Assembly (NCBI RefSeq): GCF_029852145.1
Contig: NC_079978.1
Location: 4,340,001 to 4,404,000, forward strand
Reading direction: 5' to 3'
From: Microplitis mediator
Lineage: Eukaryota; Arthropoda; Insecta; Hymenoptera; Braconidae
Length of the DNA stretch: 64,000 bases
The translations under genes and the position numbers were made by a program. The notes beneath the pieces are model-generated. The model was not told the origin of the DNA. It was given only the letters and a program-made list of their open reading frames with translations, and did not search any database. Below, in pieces: positions 51,423-63,617 of the stretch. Each line of letters opens with the position of its first letter. Within the stretch, counting starts at the first letter, position 1.

Positions 51423-52835
51423 TAACCTAAACTATTACTACTTTTACTACTATGCTACTGTAGTTACATACATGCATATATGCATACATATATATCTATA
51501 TATGAGTACACAATAGTATTGTACATATATAGTTATATTACATGGTTACTTGTAAACTGAAGGAATAAAAACGTGCGAGAAACGGAAGTTAGTTGGTTGG
51601 ACTGACTCTTGGTAACGAACGGCTGTGTGCTGTAATCGCGAGTCTATAATTAGCAAGTCGGTGCACGGGATGTCTCACGGCACTTGGCAAGACCAAAAGG
51701 AAAAGAGAGAGAAAGAGATAAGACGTACAGTACTAATGTATAGTGTAGACTCCAAAGCATGACAAGGGCTTCTGGAGGACGCGAACTAACAAATATATGT
51801 ACAAGTATAGGAATAATATATATATATATATGTATGTAGTAGCCAGAACGTGATACAGATAAAGACAGAGATAAATAGTTGTTACACACTTAACTTGATA
51901 TTATACGTCTATCTCATTTTCTTGGTTTATTCTTTGAACTTCCTGACTGCGTGCTCTCGTTTCCTACTTGTTCTATTCACAATATAATACTAAACTTATA
52001 CTACATAAACCTATACTCACTCTAAAGCTACATCACGCTCTCAACATTATGAACTGCATCTCCTCGTAACGCATCCATTTGCGGGCTCCCATTTGCTTCA
52101 TTCTCTTTTTCGCACACCTCGTCGCATATCTATCCAATTACCGGATGCAAATATTTCCCAGTCGTCGTACTTGTACGATACTTTTCCACTGATACTTTTC
52201 TCGAGAGAACATCTTTTTTTTTTTATCAATTTATTTATTCTTCTTTTTTTTATCTCTTTACCCATGGGATGTATCGTGTTCTGCTATTATCCGTTGACAA
52301 CGAGCTTGTTGTTGCAGACTGTTATTTTCATTTGATATTACCAGTAACAACAATTTGTAACGTTGCATCATTTTTAAATGTTCGATAAAAAATTTATTTG
52401 TTTGTTGTGATAAATAATTATCCAGAAAAAATATTATTTCGAGTAATTAAATTTAAATTTGTTAACAAAAAATAATATTTTTATTATCTCTGGATTATTT
52501 AATGACTTGTCGTTATCATTGATAAAATTGATAAAAATTTTAAATATCTTTCAGTCAATGACCTTTTTGTAGTAATTATAATTTGGTTTTTAAATATATA
52601 ATTACGCTTTAGATAGAAAATTTAAATAATAAACGGGAATGTGGGACACGACGAAATACCTAACCAGGTATTTAATTTGTATTTTTAAAAATCTGGTTCA
52701 CATTCGTTACAGTATTTTTATCCGATAAAAAAAAAAATAAATCTGGGATACTCTCGAAAAATTTTGTTTTATATCTTTTTTTTTGATGATTTAAATTACT
52801 CTGCGCAATTACATCTCACTTATATTGACTGAATT

Positions 52836-53105
52836 TACACGAGATATTATTCTCGTGAAATGTTATGGTGTCATAGTAAAGCCGGACCATGTTGTTCATC
52901 TGACGGAAATTGAAATAAACATATGAAAAAATTACTATAGTAAAATTTTCAACGGTTGTATCACAAATTACTGTAAATATTGTAAATTTTACTATGGTCA
53001 TATTAATTTTTCCATGTGTTTATTTCAATTTCCCTCAGATGATCAGCATGGTCCGGCTTTACTATGACACCACAGCATTTCAAACAAGAATAATTTCTCC
53101 GTGTA
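52836..53105. repeat. Long fold-back element H
   Basis: Two inverted arms of about 90-100 bases, each containing a GTCATAGTAAAGCCGGACCATG-type core with few mismatches, enclose a short middle. Outer ends are TACACGAGA and TTCTCCGTGTA. Almost the whole 270 bp would fold into one hairpin. Confidence 0.75.
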
Positions 53106-53156
53106 TAATGATTTTTAAATATTTGTAATAAAAAATAAATTTTCTTGTACAAAACT

Positions 53157-53800
53157 GCACTAGAAAAGAAATATTTGTCCCAAATGAATCAATTTATTTG
53201 CTCTTTTAATACGAATCAGTGAAAATTACTTCAATCAGTGAATATTTACTGCATAAAAAGTCCCAAGTATATCACTGATTGAAGTAATATTCACTGATTT
53301 GTGGTATTTTTCACTGATTCATTTTAAGAGAGTGTGGCTTTTTAAAAATATATCTTAATGACAAATAAATATATTTGGTACAACTAAATATGACAGTAAT
53401 TGATATATTTGTGGTAAAGATATTAAATTTGTGATGAATATCGAAAATTTGGCGATAATTAACATATATTTGAAACACATTCTCTTAAAATGTATCAGTG
53501 AAAAATACTCCAATCTGTGAATATTTACTGCACAATTAGTCCCAAGTATATCACTAATTGAATCAGTGATTCGCAGTGAATATTCACTGATTTGCAAGTC
53601 TTTTCACTGATTCATTCTAAGAGAACATGGCCCAACTAAAGTATATTTGCAGCAATTGGATCATTTCTTTACCACAAATAAATCACTTATTTCACACAAT
53701 TAAATTGCTCAAATATATTATTTCTTTCTCAATTAAATATTTATTTGGCCATATCCAAATATACGTTATCTTTGGCTCAAATAAATCTTTTTTTCAGTGT
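53157..53800. repeat. TIR element K with two internal I elements
   Basis: Outer ends CACTAGAAAAGAAATATTTG and CAAATAAATCTTTTTTTCAGTG are inverted. Inside lie two related fold-back units, 53201-53330 and 53480-53625. Both carry CTCTTxxAAT ends and inverted AATCAGTGAA/TTCACTGATT repeats and share the segment AGTCCCAAGTATATCACT. Confidence 0.55.
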
Positions 53801-54079
53801 GTATATTAAAAAGTCAATTGTTTTTTATGTTGAATTTTTAAGTACTCATTTTACCTCGGAAATAGTTTTCTACAAAATTTTAAATAAAAAATCCAAGGTT
53901 TTGAAAAAAACAATTTTTTTTTACTAAGATTTCAATGTATCCCATATTAGTTTTTTTTTACTAATACTGTATGCACATTGTACTACTCTCGTTATAAAAA
54001 TGTAACTCACTGGTTATTTTATTAACCATAAAATTAATGAAGTACGCAATAAAAAAATTTATATTCATACATTTTATGA

Positions 54080-54098
54080 TTTTTTGTTTCAGGTAAGT
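54080..54098 (+). promoter_or_regulatory. Recursive splice site (ratchet point)
   Basis: TTTTTTGTTTCAG directly abuts GTAAGTCG at 54092/54093. A pyrimidine tract, a CAG acceptor and a full GTAAGT donor with no exon between them are the hallmark of recursive splicing in long insect introns. It lies 32 kb downstream of the donor at 21926 on the same strand. Confidence 0.6.
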
Positions 54099-54831
54099 CG
54101 ATATTTAAATTCCATCTGCGGACACTTGTCTCAGTGAATAAAGTGAGAATACATTTTTATTATCATCGTTATTTAATAAACACAATATTTTATTCGTATG
54201 ATAAAACTCGGAAGAGTTAATGGAATTTGCACTGACCTCTACAGAAATAAAGTTTAATGCATATAAAATAATCCTTCTATTGCGATAGATAAAAAAATTT
54301 TTTTTTATTTATCCACTACTGCGAATAATACGTCGTTATTTTTTAATTGGCTTACTTAAGGAAAAATAATTATAATAATATATCTATATATATGATAAAG
54401 ACAAAGAATAGACGGAAATGATTGTATATTAAATAAAATCGATGTATTAAATCGACGATGTTAAATAAAAAACATTAAAGTGAGGTTGTACACTGAGAAA
54501 AAGAATAACTTTAGGAAAGACAATATTTTCTTGAGTAATAAATCGATATAAATTATTGCATTATTAATTACATATCTAACGCGAAGAATTAATTTTTTTG
54601 ATAGAAGAAAATCGAAGTGTATTTTCAATATTGCAAAACAAGATATCTTGAGATAAACTAGGATTTATTCGATTAAGAAAATGATTTTGAATGAAACCTT
54701 CAAATTTTTTCACCAAAAATATTTTAGATTAAAAATTTTTAATAGAATAATTCCCTGTGGTAAGAACATACACACGCAATGAATTTTTGAGTAAAAATTG
54801 CCCATAAAGTTTGATTCTGTAAGGACGCATC

Positions 54832-54975
54832 TACTCTCTAAACATGAATTATGAAGATAAGCGAATATTCACTGATTCAAAGTGCAAATCGAACCACTAA
54901 TTCCAAAAAGTGGTTCGATTGGCACTCAGAATTAGTGAATATTCACTTATTTCACCAATTCATGTTTAGAGAGTC
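54832..54975. repeat. Fold-back element J
   Basis: ACTCTCTAAACATGAATTATG and AATTCATGTTTAGAGAGT form the ends. A second inner inverted repeat, AATCGAACCACTAATTCC / AAGTGGTTCGATT, lies at the centre. It shares the GAATATTCACTGATTC motif with the I units at 53.2-53.6 kb. Confidence 0.65.
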
Positions 54976-55041
54976 GCCAGTAACTAAATTTTGACTATGT
55001 TGTTAGCAAAAATTGCATTCCATTAAGATGCTATCGAGTAG

Positions 55042-55455
55042 TAGGGTCAAGGTACATGTACCAAAAGATCGGGACGTTTTCCGCGAAACGAAAATGAAAA
55101 AAATATTTATGTAATTCGACTGCTTAAGGCGTAGTGGCCTAAGATTTTTGGCTGACATATCAGCATCTATATGCGAAATATTTTGGAAATTTAGTCATCC
55201 AGTAGATTTTTTACTGTGCAATTTTTTTTTTTCGTTGCGCAAATAACGTTCCGAACTTCAAGTACATCAAGGTACCATTTGTGGCCACTGCTCCATTTTT
55301 GGACATTCGATTCTTTATATTAATTAATGAACAAGTGTAAAATAAAATTACTATTTTAATAGCGGGTTAAAAGTATCTTTGAACAAATTTTGAAAATTAA
55401 TTTTGTCACAGCGTCTTTTACAAATTAAGTTGCCAAAAACGGTACCTCTACCCTA
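55042..55455. repeat. TIR element E, copy 2, split by family A
   Basis: Left end TAGGGTCAAGGTAC, right end GGTACCTCTACCCTA. The body resumes with CATTTGTGGCCACTGCTCC after the family A insertion and matches the copy at 32.3 kb. Confidence 0.7.
55056..55267. repeat. MITE family A, copy 8
   Basis: ATGTACCAAAAGATCGGGAC to CGAACTTCAAGTACAT, perfect 8-bp duplication CAAGGTAC (55048-55055 and 55268-55275), inside element E. Confidence 0.85.
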
Positions 55456-55599
55456 TATTTTACAATGTGCATAGGAAAAATTTAGATATTTACCACATGT
55501 CCTTGTGAGGACATACTGTGCTATCAAACTTTTTAGGTAATTTTTATTAAAAATTTCTCTACCCGCAATGATTCTAAAAGCTTTTTTTTTCTCAGTGTA

Positions 55600-58587
55600 A
55601 GCTTTAAATTCATAACAATATATTATATCGTAAACGAGGTTTAACCAGTAGTGTAATTATTGTATTTAGTCATAGTAGTAGTAGTTGTAGTTGAAGTGTA
55701 TTACATACACGGTAGTGAAGTTGAAATAAAGTAAAGTAGAGTTTAAAAAAAACTGAAATACTTAAATAGTAAAATTTAATTGAACACTTTAGTATGGTTT
55801 TAAGTGATACATATATCAGTTTGCAGTAGTTCTCTAACGGCCGTATGTGTATGCGTATATGTATTGTGTATTGTATGAGTGATATTTAATGTACGTGTGT
55901 TTTTTAAACGAAACGAGACGAGGACGAACGATACGCGATGATCGAGGGAAACGCGCGAGTTGGCGGTGTATAATATTTTATAGAGTGTATGTGTAGTAAA
56001 AAAAGTTGTGTGTAGTTTGAGCTGAGTTCAGTTTAGTTTAGTAGAGAAGAGAAGAGAAGAGAAGAGAAGTGAAGAGATGAAGTAGCATAGGCTTAATGCC
56101 GGTGTGTTGTGTGTGATCATGACGACAGAGAGGCAAAGAGAACTCTGGTCTTTTACACAGAGAAGGGAGAAGCAGCCATTCCAAGCATACTTTACGTCCG
56201 GCTTGATTTGCGACGGCCTGTGATATTAATAGCTTATTCATGGTTGGAATTGGAGCACGACTTTACTATCGCTCGCGCCCAAATTCATCTTTAATTATAA
56301 TTATTTATACTTTATATGAAAAAAAAAATTTTTTTTTACACACACTTTTAAAAATACTTGAAAACTAAATTTTTAAGTAAGAGATTTTAAGAAATAAAAC
56401 TTATACTTTTTTGATGTAATTTGGTTTGAGAATTTTTTCGAAATAAAAAATAAATAATTGGCCTTAGTAAAGACTTTAAATTGCTGAGAAACAAGTCTCA
56501 AGAATGGCTTGAGTTTGGTTTCGGGCGATAGTGTGGAGGATGTATTTGTAATAGAGGTGATGGCTGATGGGATGGTAGTTCTTAAGAATATAAGAAGGTC
56601 TAAGGAGAAGGCAAAAGGAAAAAAGCCACACGTGTATAGCGGTTGTTCTCTTCCCCGTAAAGACCAAAGGGAGAAAAGCGTGTCGAATGCACTTGGAGAC
56701 ACCGGGAAAAGAAAAAAAATACAAAGGAAATAGAAATAAAAATAAAAATAAAAAAGATGGTGGAAAAGAAAATGAGGAGGGCTGGTGTGTATAAGGAGCA
56801 GAAGCTCAAGTTAAACAACGAACGGTGTGTAATCCTGAACTTACTGGACTTGCGCCAATCCATGTAGCATCCGCTCCACAAATGTTGCTAAATATATATT
56901 ATATACAACTGCTCCACGTTAAACTCGATAGTGAGGTGACGAGGATTATTTTCGTAAAAATATAAATGTTTTTCTTCATCTAATCCTCCTTAATTATCGT
57001 TACTTAAAATTTTTTAATTAACATTTTTATCGAGTTGAAAAAAAAATTTTAACATTTCGTTTAGAATAAAAATAATTAGAAGGTCAACTAGTGAACTTTT
57101 GTATTCTCATCAATATTTTCATGTCTGACGTTGGCTATTTATATTAATTTATTAAAAATAAAAATCCAACCTTTATTTATTAAAAAATAAAAAAATAAGA
57201 AAAAAGAAAATTTATTTTCAACATCGCTATTTCTCGTGCAAAAGACAGACAATTTATAAAGAGTGGGTCAACCAGTAGGATTCAATCACGTCCCAAGGTC
57301 TCGAAGAGAATTCTCGTTCGCCCACGTATACACACTGCTCCGAAATATATGTATATATATATAATATATACATTGCCAACGTCAAATATCCAGATTACCG
57401 TAAATACAAACAAAAATAAATACGCCGTCAATCATAACTCGAAAAAAATCCAACTACAATCTAAAGAAAACAAATCTAATGATTTGAATCGTAGTAATAA
57501 TTTTCATTCATAACAACAAATTTATTTAAATTTAAATATATGAAATATTGCGAGTGTCGTGTTTGCGTGATTTTAAAAATCTACAGTACAACACATTGAT
57601 ATCATAATATTATAATATAATAAAGATGACTTTCGCGATGGTGTAAAGCAACAACAAGTCGAGTGATGATGTCAAGGCCGTATACATTTACATGTACGAC
57701 ACTACTGAAACTGTTGCATGGCAGACCGAGAAGAAACGAAGCATCGTAAGATATGCTGTTTGCATACACGACTCCCAATGAAAATATATCTACATATATG
57801 TACCTATAAATATATATAAAGACTCTGCGAGTGAGCAGGAGATACTATACAGCATAATTCTCTATTTGGTAGAACATACAAACATATGTACAAGTGTATA
57901 TGTAGATGCAGGTATGCGCGAGCATGCAAGAATTTTATTTTTTAGATTTACTGAAGTTTACTATGCGTCGGTCATAAATATACTCGTGTAAAACACGAAA
58001 GTATTTTAAATAACGTTAATAAATGTAAGTGCTTAGACATGAAACACTTGCTGTGTATTTTCTCATTACTTTTTTTTTTATTTAACCACTCAAATTCTCA
58101 TGGATATGTCATGTGACGTATGACGCGGTTCTGCATTAGCTCATTGGTATTTTATTTATTTATTAGTAGATTTCATAGAAATCTATCTTTTGCATTTGTC
58201 CTCATGGTGGAATTTTCAAAGAATTTTGCCATAATCTATCATAATTCATCGAGTAGGTTCCAAAAATACCATTGGTTCAAAAGTTTATATATATATGTAA
58301 TATAACGCGCCATGTTGCGACGATAGCGGCTACAATTTTTAACAGATCTTGATGAAAATTAGCACACTTATTCTATGAACGATTAGCTTGGTTAAGTTCG
58401 AAGATGAGCTAAATCGGTCAACTAGTTTAGAAATGGTGGACATTTGAAATTCCAAAAAAAAAAACGAAAAATCCGACTTTTTTGGTTTTTTCCGTAAATA
58501 ACTTTTTAACGGGTATATCTGTCCTTATTATGTAAAAAGTACTTGATAGCTGATAAAAAAAGCTGTATTTTCCTTTTTTTATTTTTT
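55600..58587. other. Gene-free intron-like region
   Basis: No supported gene. AGAGA repeat at about 56042-56070; GC-richer islands at 56100-56290 and 56500-56900. Sequence at about 58310-58560 has the look of a decayed transposon end but has no visible partner. Confidence 0.4.
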
Positions 58588-58746
58588 GTTTTACGATAAT
58601 TGTTCGACTTTTAATAAGGGTTCAAATTCACATAATTGACTCATGTGTTATGGTGATACTGCCATTGTTTATATCTTTGAAAATTTTTGATGGGTGATTA
58701 TTAAATTACATATGCTTATTAAAAGTGGAACAATTATCGTAAGAAA
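58588..58746. repeat. Fold-back element L
   Basis: TTACGATAATTGTTCGACTT and AAAAGTGGAACAATTATCGT form inverted arms of about 30 bases around a loop of about 95 bases. Confidence 0.6.
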
Positions 58747-60954
58747 TGTACTTCCATTTCGGATGCCGAATGGCCTTTTTTTTTGTTTGTTTACTTTTGG
58801 CGATTGAGGATAAAACAAAGTAAGCTGATGTAGAGAATAATTTAAGGGATTTGTAAGTTTTAAAATCAGGACGTGATGACCGATTGAAATGTCTTAACAG
58901 GAAATCTCTTGCGCTCTGGACCCTGGCCAGCCAGTATAACTGTCGGAGGAAAGTGGCGAATCCAATCTGACGGATTTAAGTTTTACCACCCGGCTCCTAT
59001 CCGTATCGTCAGCATGTTGGTCTGTACAGAGCTTACAGTTTACTGTCTATGTACTTGTTGTATGGTAGTAGTATTTGTAGAGTAATGCAGACGGTTGAGC
59101 GAGTTTCATCTGGGCGGGAATGAGAAGTGCAGTTAAAGAGACGCCAAGAGTTTTACTGAAAAGAGTAAATGTAGAGAGTAGAGTAGAGGTAGAAAGTTAA
59201 TTCGGAGCGTTGAGATCTTTGGTTGTAGTATTGTGGTTGGTATTTACTTTTCCTACTACTGACTTACGTTAACACTTTTAAACATCTTTTCTTTATGTTT
59301 ATTAACGTCAATTAATTAGGGTTTATTTTTATTTTTATAAATTACATACATTGTTTTATATTTTAATAACTGGGTTCACTTTTTTTACCGAGTCACGTGT
59401 TTTAAAAGGTAAAAAAAATTATTTATAAGGTTCGGTAAAATTTACGAGTCCTAGGATAGAAAAAAATAAAAAATAAATTGGAAAAAAAGTTGAAATAATA
59501 GTGATTTCATGGTAGTATTATTTCAAACACGTTTTACATCACAAAATTTATATGAAACGGTCTCAACTGTCGGTATATGTGTATATATGGGTAGGTAGTG
59601 GTGTCAGTAGAAGTAGACTATAAAAGAGAGGAATAGAAAATAGAGAGAATGCCACGAAGACATTTTCTAGCCCAGAGGGGTTGGATATATCTCGAGCAAA
59701 GGAGCAAAGAACGAAAGTAAAGGAAATAAAGAAGTTGAGTATGGCGCCGAGTTGTAGAAGCCAAGACGCAAGCAAAGAGTCTACCGAGCACTACTAGTAT
59801 AAGTATAGGCAAAGGGGACAAGGGAAGTAGCCCTCAAGACTTTAAAGCCGAGCGCTTGTGGAAGATAAAAAAGATAAGCAAAAATAAAAAACGGAAAAAA
59901 AGTGAAATGAAAATGAAAAGAGCCAGTGTACAAAGATCAACAGAAAATATTAATAAAAAAAATAAAATAATAAATTAAATTAATGAAAAATAACTTCGGT
60001 TTATACCGATAATTAAAAAAGTTTGTTTTGTTTAATTCGTTAGTCAATTCGTTGAATTTTAATTACTCTAGGGAGATTATATATATATATATAACATATA
60101 TATTTTATGTTACACATGTGCTGAACATGATAATTATATCGAGTAGATGTGTGGCTACAAAAGTCATAGCCATCACTGAATCTCTATTCCATGACATAAC
60201 GTTTTGTTTACATCTATATATATATATCTATATAGTAAATTGATAATACAAATTAATTTATTGTAGTAATTTTCAATGCATTGAGATTAAAGGAATTAAA
60301 TCGGTCATTAAAATTTATTGATATTTATTAACATACAATTTCAATAGATTATTTTGTAATTTTAATTAGCAAACTTTAAACATTAATAATAATTAAATCG
60401 ATTTAAACCAAGTGTCCATATTAAATTTTTAAATTGATACGCATTAGTTAAATATGTACATAGCATAGTAATGTAGTAATAAATATTTATAGATTGTAAA
60501 AAATGTATTATATTTAAAATAAATCGAAATCGATTATAACTATTGATATTAAAGATTACAAAAGTAAATATTTAATTAATAGATAAAATTAATCTTACGA
60601 CAAATTGAAAAATAACTGACGTGAACAAACTGAAGATATACACGATAAAAGTTTTATTATTATCATTATTATTATAGATATAGATATAGATATAGACATA
60701 TCCCATGAGTTTTGAACAAGTTTAAGTCGGAGTTGTATACTCTTTCTCTTTAAAGTCTCGGCAGTATACGGTACTGTGCAAAGTGCCGAGTAGAAAGCGA
60801 CCTACTTGCGGCTCCAGTAATTATAAGCCTTGAACCAAGTAAACGAATGGTGGGAAATAATTCAAGACTGTAGTTTACTAAGATTTTATACAAAAACAAT
60901 AAAAATAAATAACTTAGACATCGCGGCTTTTGATTTTATAAACATTCAAATCAA
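58747..60954. other. Gene-free intron-like region
   Basis: No supported gene. GC-richer island at about 58890-59230, purine-rich island at about 59580-59880, and a TAGATA-type repeat at about 60672-60700. Confidence 0.4.
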
Positions 60955-61717
60955 GTTTCTTAACTTCCCGCTATAAAAATTGTAAATTTTCAAAAAAAGA
61001 GAAGTTATTGGTTTCGGTCCGATTTTCCAAAAACCGAGTTTTCATCAGATCTCGAAGTTTTGAGGTCCTAAGAAGCTACCCGGGTCAAAATATCTAGCCT
61101 CATTGAACCCAAGTAAGCCTCAATCCAGTCTCACTGAGTAAAAAGAGCATTTTGAGCCTCAAATGATGTTCAACAAACCTCAACGAGCCTCAAATGGTGA
61201 TCAAATATCCTCAAGAAGCTTTGATGAGCCTCAAATGAACCTACTACTCGACTATGTATTTTAAATTCGATTAGTATTATTTGAGGCTCAAAACGCTTTT
61301 TTTACTCATTGAGACTTATTTGGGTTCGATGAGGCTAGATATTTTGACCCGGGTATATTCCGACTATTTCCAGATGAACGAACGGTTGTGTGTGTGTGTT
61401 TGTATATAAACTTTTATTGTCCGACGATATCTATGGAACGAATCAACCGATTTGCACGTTCTCGGCGGCAATCGAATGGCTCACCGAGACTTAGAACTGA
61501 ATAGATTTTGGAGTCGATCGGTAGAGTAGTTTGCAAGTTAGAACAATAAAAAAAAAAATTTATTTTTAAAGTTTTTGTTTGTGTGAAGATATCGTCGGAC
61601 AAAAATTACTTCTTTTTAGCGACAGTATATTTGCGGTCCAGCCCTTTGTGAGCTCGAAGAGCTCAAAAGTTAGCCAGTAATAACAAGCTCGAGTTCAAAA
61701 ACAGCGGGAAGCTTTGG
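60955..61717. repeat. Element M with nested palindrome N
   Basis: AACTTCCCGCTATAAAAA at the left and AAAAACAGCGGGAAGCTT at the right are inverted. The interior contains GTCCGACGATATCTATGG and its near reverse complement GATATCGTCGGACAAAAA, and is interrupted by N. Confidence 0.6.
61079..61353. repeat. Palindromic MITE N
   Basis: CCCGGGTCAAAATATCTAGC and its reverse complement form the ends. Inverted similarity continues inward for about 85 bases (GCCTCATTGAACCCAA / TTGGGTTCGATGAGGC). TA lies on each side (61077-61078 and 61354-61355). Inserted in element M. Confidence 0.75.
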
Positions 61718-63033
61718 GGTTTTTTAGATTTTTTTATTTATTTCTGGATATTTTTTTTAAATGAAATTTTAATTTTAGTTTTGATAGAGGTGCATAACGT
61801 CAGAGGACGATTGATTGAGCTGGATAGAGGTTTTGTGCAGTAGTAGGTAATAGTACCGAGTTTGAATTTGCAAAGCGCGTACATACGGACCAGTCGGAAT
61901 TCGTTTGTGCCTGCCGGAAGTCGAAACGTTTTCACATTGGGGTTGAATGCCATTTGGGATCGTCGGGGCTGTTACTGCTGCTGCTGCTGCATTGATCGCA
62001 AACTAAACGGGATGAGGGATGTGTCGGGGTGTACGACTGGGAGAGTAGGGAAAGGCTTCAATCGTTCCTTGCATTTTACTCTCTGGCTGGTTCCAATCCA
62101 AATCAAGTATTGTGTGCCACGCAAATGTGTGTGTATGTGTGCTTTGTTGTGCACTCCGCGATAAGGATTATTACAACGAATTAAATTACCTCGTTTGTTT
62201 TATTTTTTGTTATCGTATATATTTTTTATTTATTTCACATTTTATTCAAAACCTACTCGATTATTTTTTTTTTTCGGAGTTTAACGTTAATTAAAAATAT
62301 ACTTGGTCCCCTCCGGCTAAAGAGTTATCGGTTTTTAAAAATAAATATATCAATATTTTGTTAATTTTTATGTAGCTCGTTAATACATCATCCGATTTCC
62401 ATATACTTTTTTATAACACAAAGAAAAATATTTAAAAAAGTAAATAAATAAATAAAAATACTCAAAGGATATATTTTTAATAAAAAACCTGCATGTGTAC
62501 TTAAATATCCGTTTTAATTTCTATATTTGATAAAACCCGATATTTCAATTAATTTTATTGGAAAAAAAAATATTTTAATTGATGCATTTAACTTTTTAAT
62601 AATATTTTAAATAAATTTATTCAAATATTGATCAAGTACCGAGTAAGTTTCAAACAAATTTATTCGTTGAAAAAAATTATTTAAATAATTGAGATAAAAT
62701 GGATAAAGTTTTTATTTTTTCTCCTAAATATAAAATATTTAAATTATGATTACAGAGTAACTGGAACCCTTTTATGAACTTTAGGTAATAAAGCGTCAAT
62801 ATTTTAAGTAATTAAATATAAATCGTAAAATTGAAATCAATAGAGTTGGTAATTGATCGTAGAGATGAGAATAAATGCAAGTCGGGGTTGAAGCTTGTCT
62901 ACTAATTTAATTTTCTTTTTATTTTACTTGAGCTTTATTCTACGCGATTTATTATTCGGCAATGAAAATTCATGAAGCGAAGTAGAGAATAAGCGAGAAG
63001 TAAACTATGGAGGTACAGTTGGCAATGAAGTAC
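61718..63033. other. Gene-free region
   Basis: No supported gene. GC-richer island at about 61780-62170 with a short CTG repeat near 61975-61990; AT-rich thereafter. Confidence 0.4.
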
Positions 63034-63456
63034 AATAAACCGATCAAACGAGCTCGCCGAAGGCGAGCGAAGTTCGATCGATATTATGCGAAGACGTCTC
63101 GTTCGAAGATGATTACAATTGTAGTAGCGTCAGCTATGTCCAAATCCACAACTTTTAGAGTTTCAAATTTAAAATTCTCGGTGCTGCCGCCATCCATGGT
63201 GGCGCTCCGTATCCCTGACTTACTTCATACTTTTAGAGCTTGTTCTCTACAATTAAAGATTAAGGAAATTTGTTTCATCGTTTCAATTCAGAAGATGATT
63301 ACGGGCAGGGTTATGCTCGTGTGTGGTGGGAAGTAATCATCTTCGAACGAGACGTCTTCGCATAATATCGATCGAACTTCGCTCGCCTTCGGCGAGCTCG
63401 TTTGATCGGTTTATTATGCTACGACGTCTCGTTCTCGATGATTACAATTGTAGATG
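63034..63456. repeat. Perfect 82-bp inverted repeat with direct-repeat tail
   Basis: The arms 63034-63115 and 63334-63415 are exact reverse complements over 82 bases and enclose a 218-base loop. The arms contain a mini-palindrome GCTCGCCGAAGGCGAGC. Right after the right arm, 63413-63454 repeats the inner end of the left arm in direct orientation (GACGTCTCGTTC, GATGATTACAATTGTAG). The perfect arms imply a young event. Possibly the end of a fold-back element or of the recombinase element next to it. Confidence 0.85.
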
Positions 63457-63617
63457 TTCAGCGGTATTTAATTTCCTTACTCTTTAATTTCTTTTTTTTT
63501 TTTTTTTTTGTAACTATTAGCAACAAAAAAAAAAGAAAATTTAGACACTTATTTATTCATTTTTAATTTTTGTTTATTGAAGCATGCAAATGATTAGTTA
63601 AGATAATTATATAAATT

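Larger units (their letters stand above)
48300..52835. other. Gene-free intron-like region
   Basis: No supported gene. GAT repeat at about 48334-48356; GC-richer islands at about 48395-48770, 49260-49400, 49975-50160 and 51560-52330. Elements G3 and Q are listed separately. Confidence 0.4.
54489..55599. repeat. TIR element R containing J and E(A)
   Basis: Ends TACACTGAGAAAAAG and TTTTTTTTCTCAGTGTA are inverted. The interior holds the fold-back J and element E, which itself contains family A copy 8. Confidence 0.55.

Noticed and set aside
53201..53625. Repeated palindromic units resembling a small CRISPR-like array
   Set aside because: Only two units with inverted, not direct, internal repeats, in a eukaryotic setting; they are fold-back elements.
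56509..56733. 74-residue Lys-rich + strand ORF
   Set aside because: No ATG at the start, overlapped by three minus-strand frames, no domain.
63007..63336. 109-residue + strand ORF
   Set aside because: It overlaps the perfect palindrome arm and loop; the arm alone explains its Arg/Lys-rich start.
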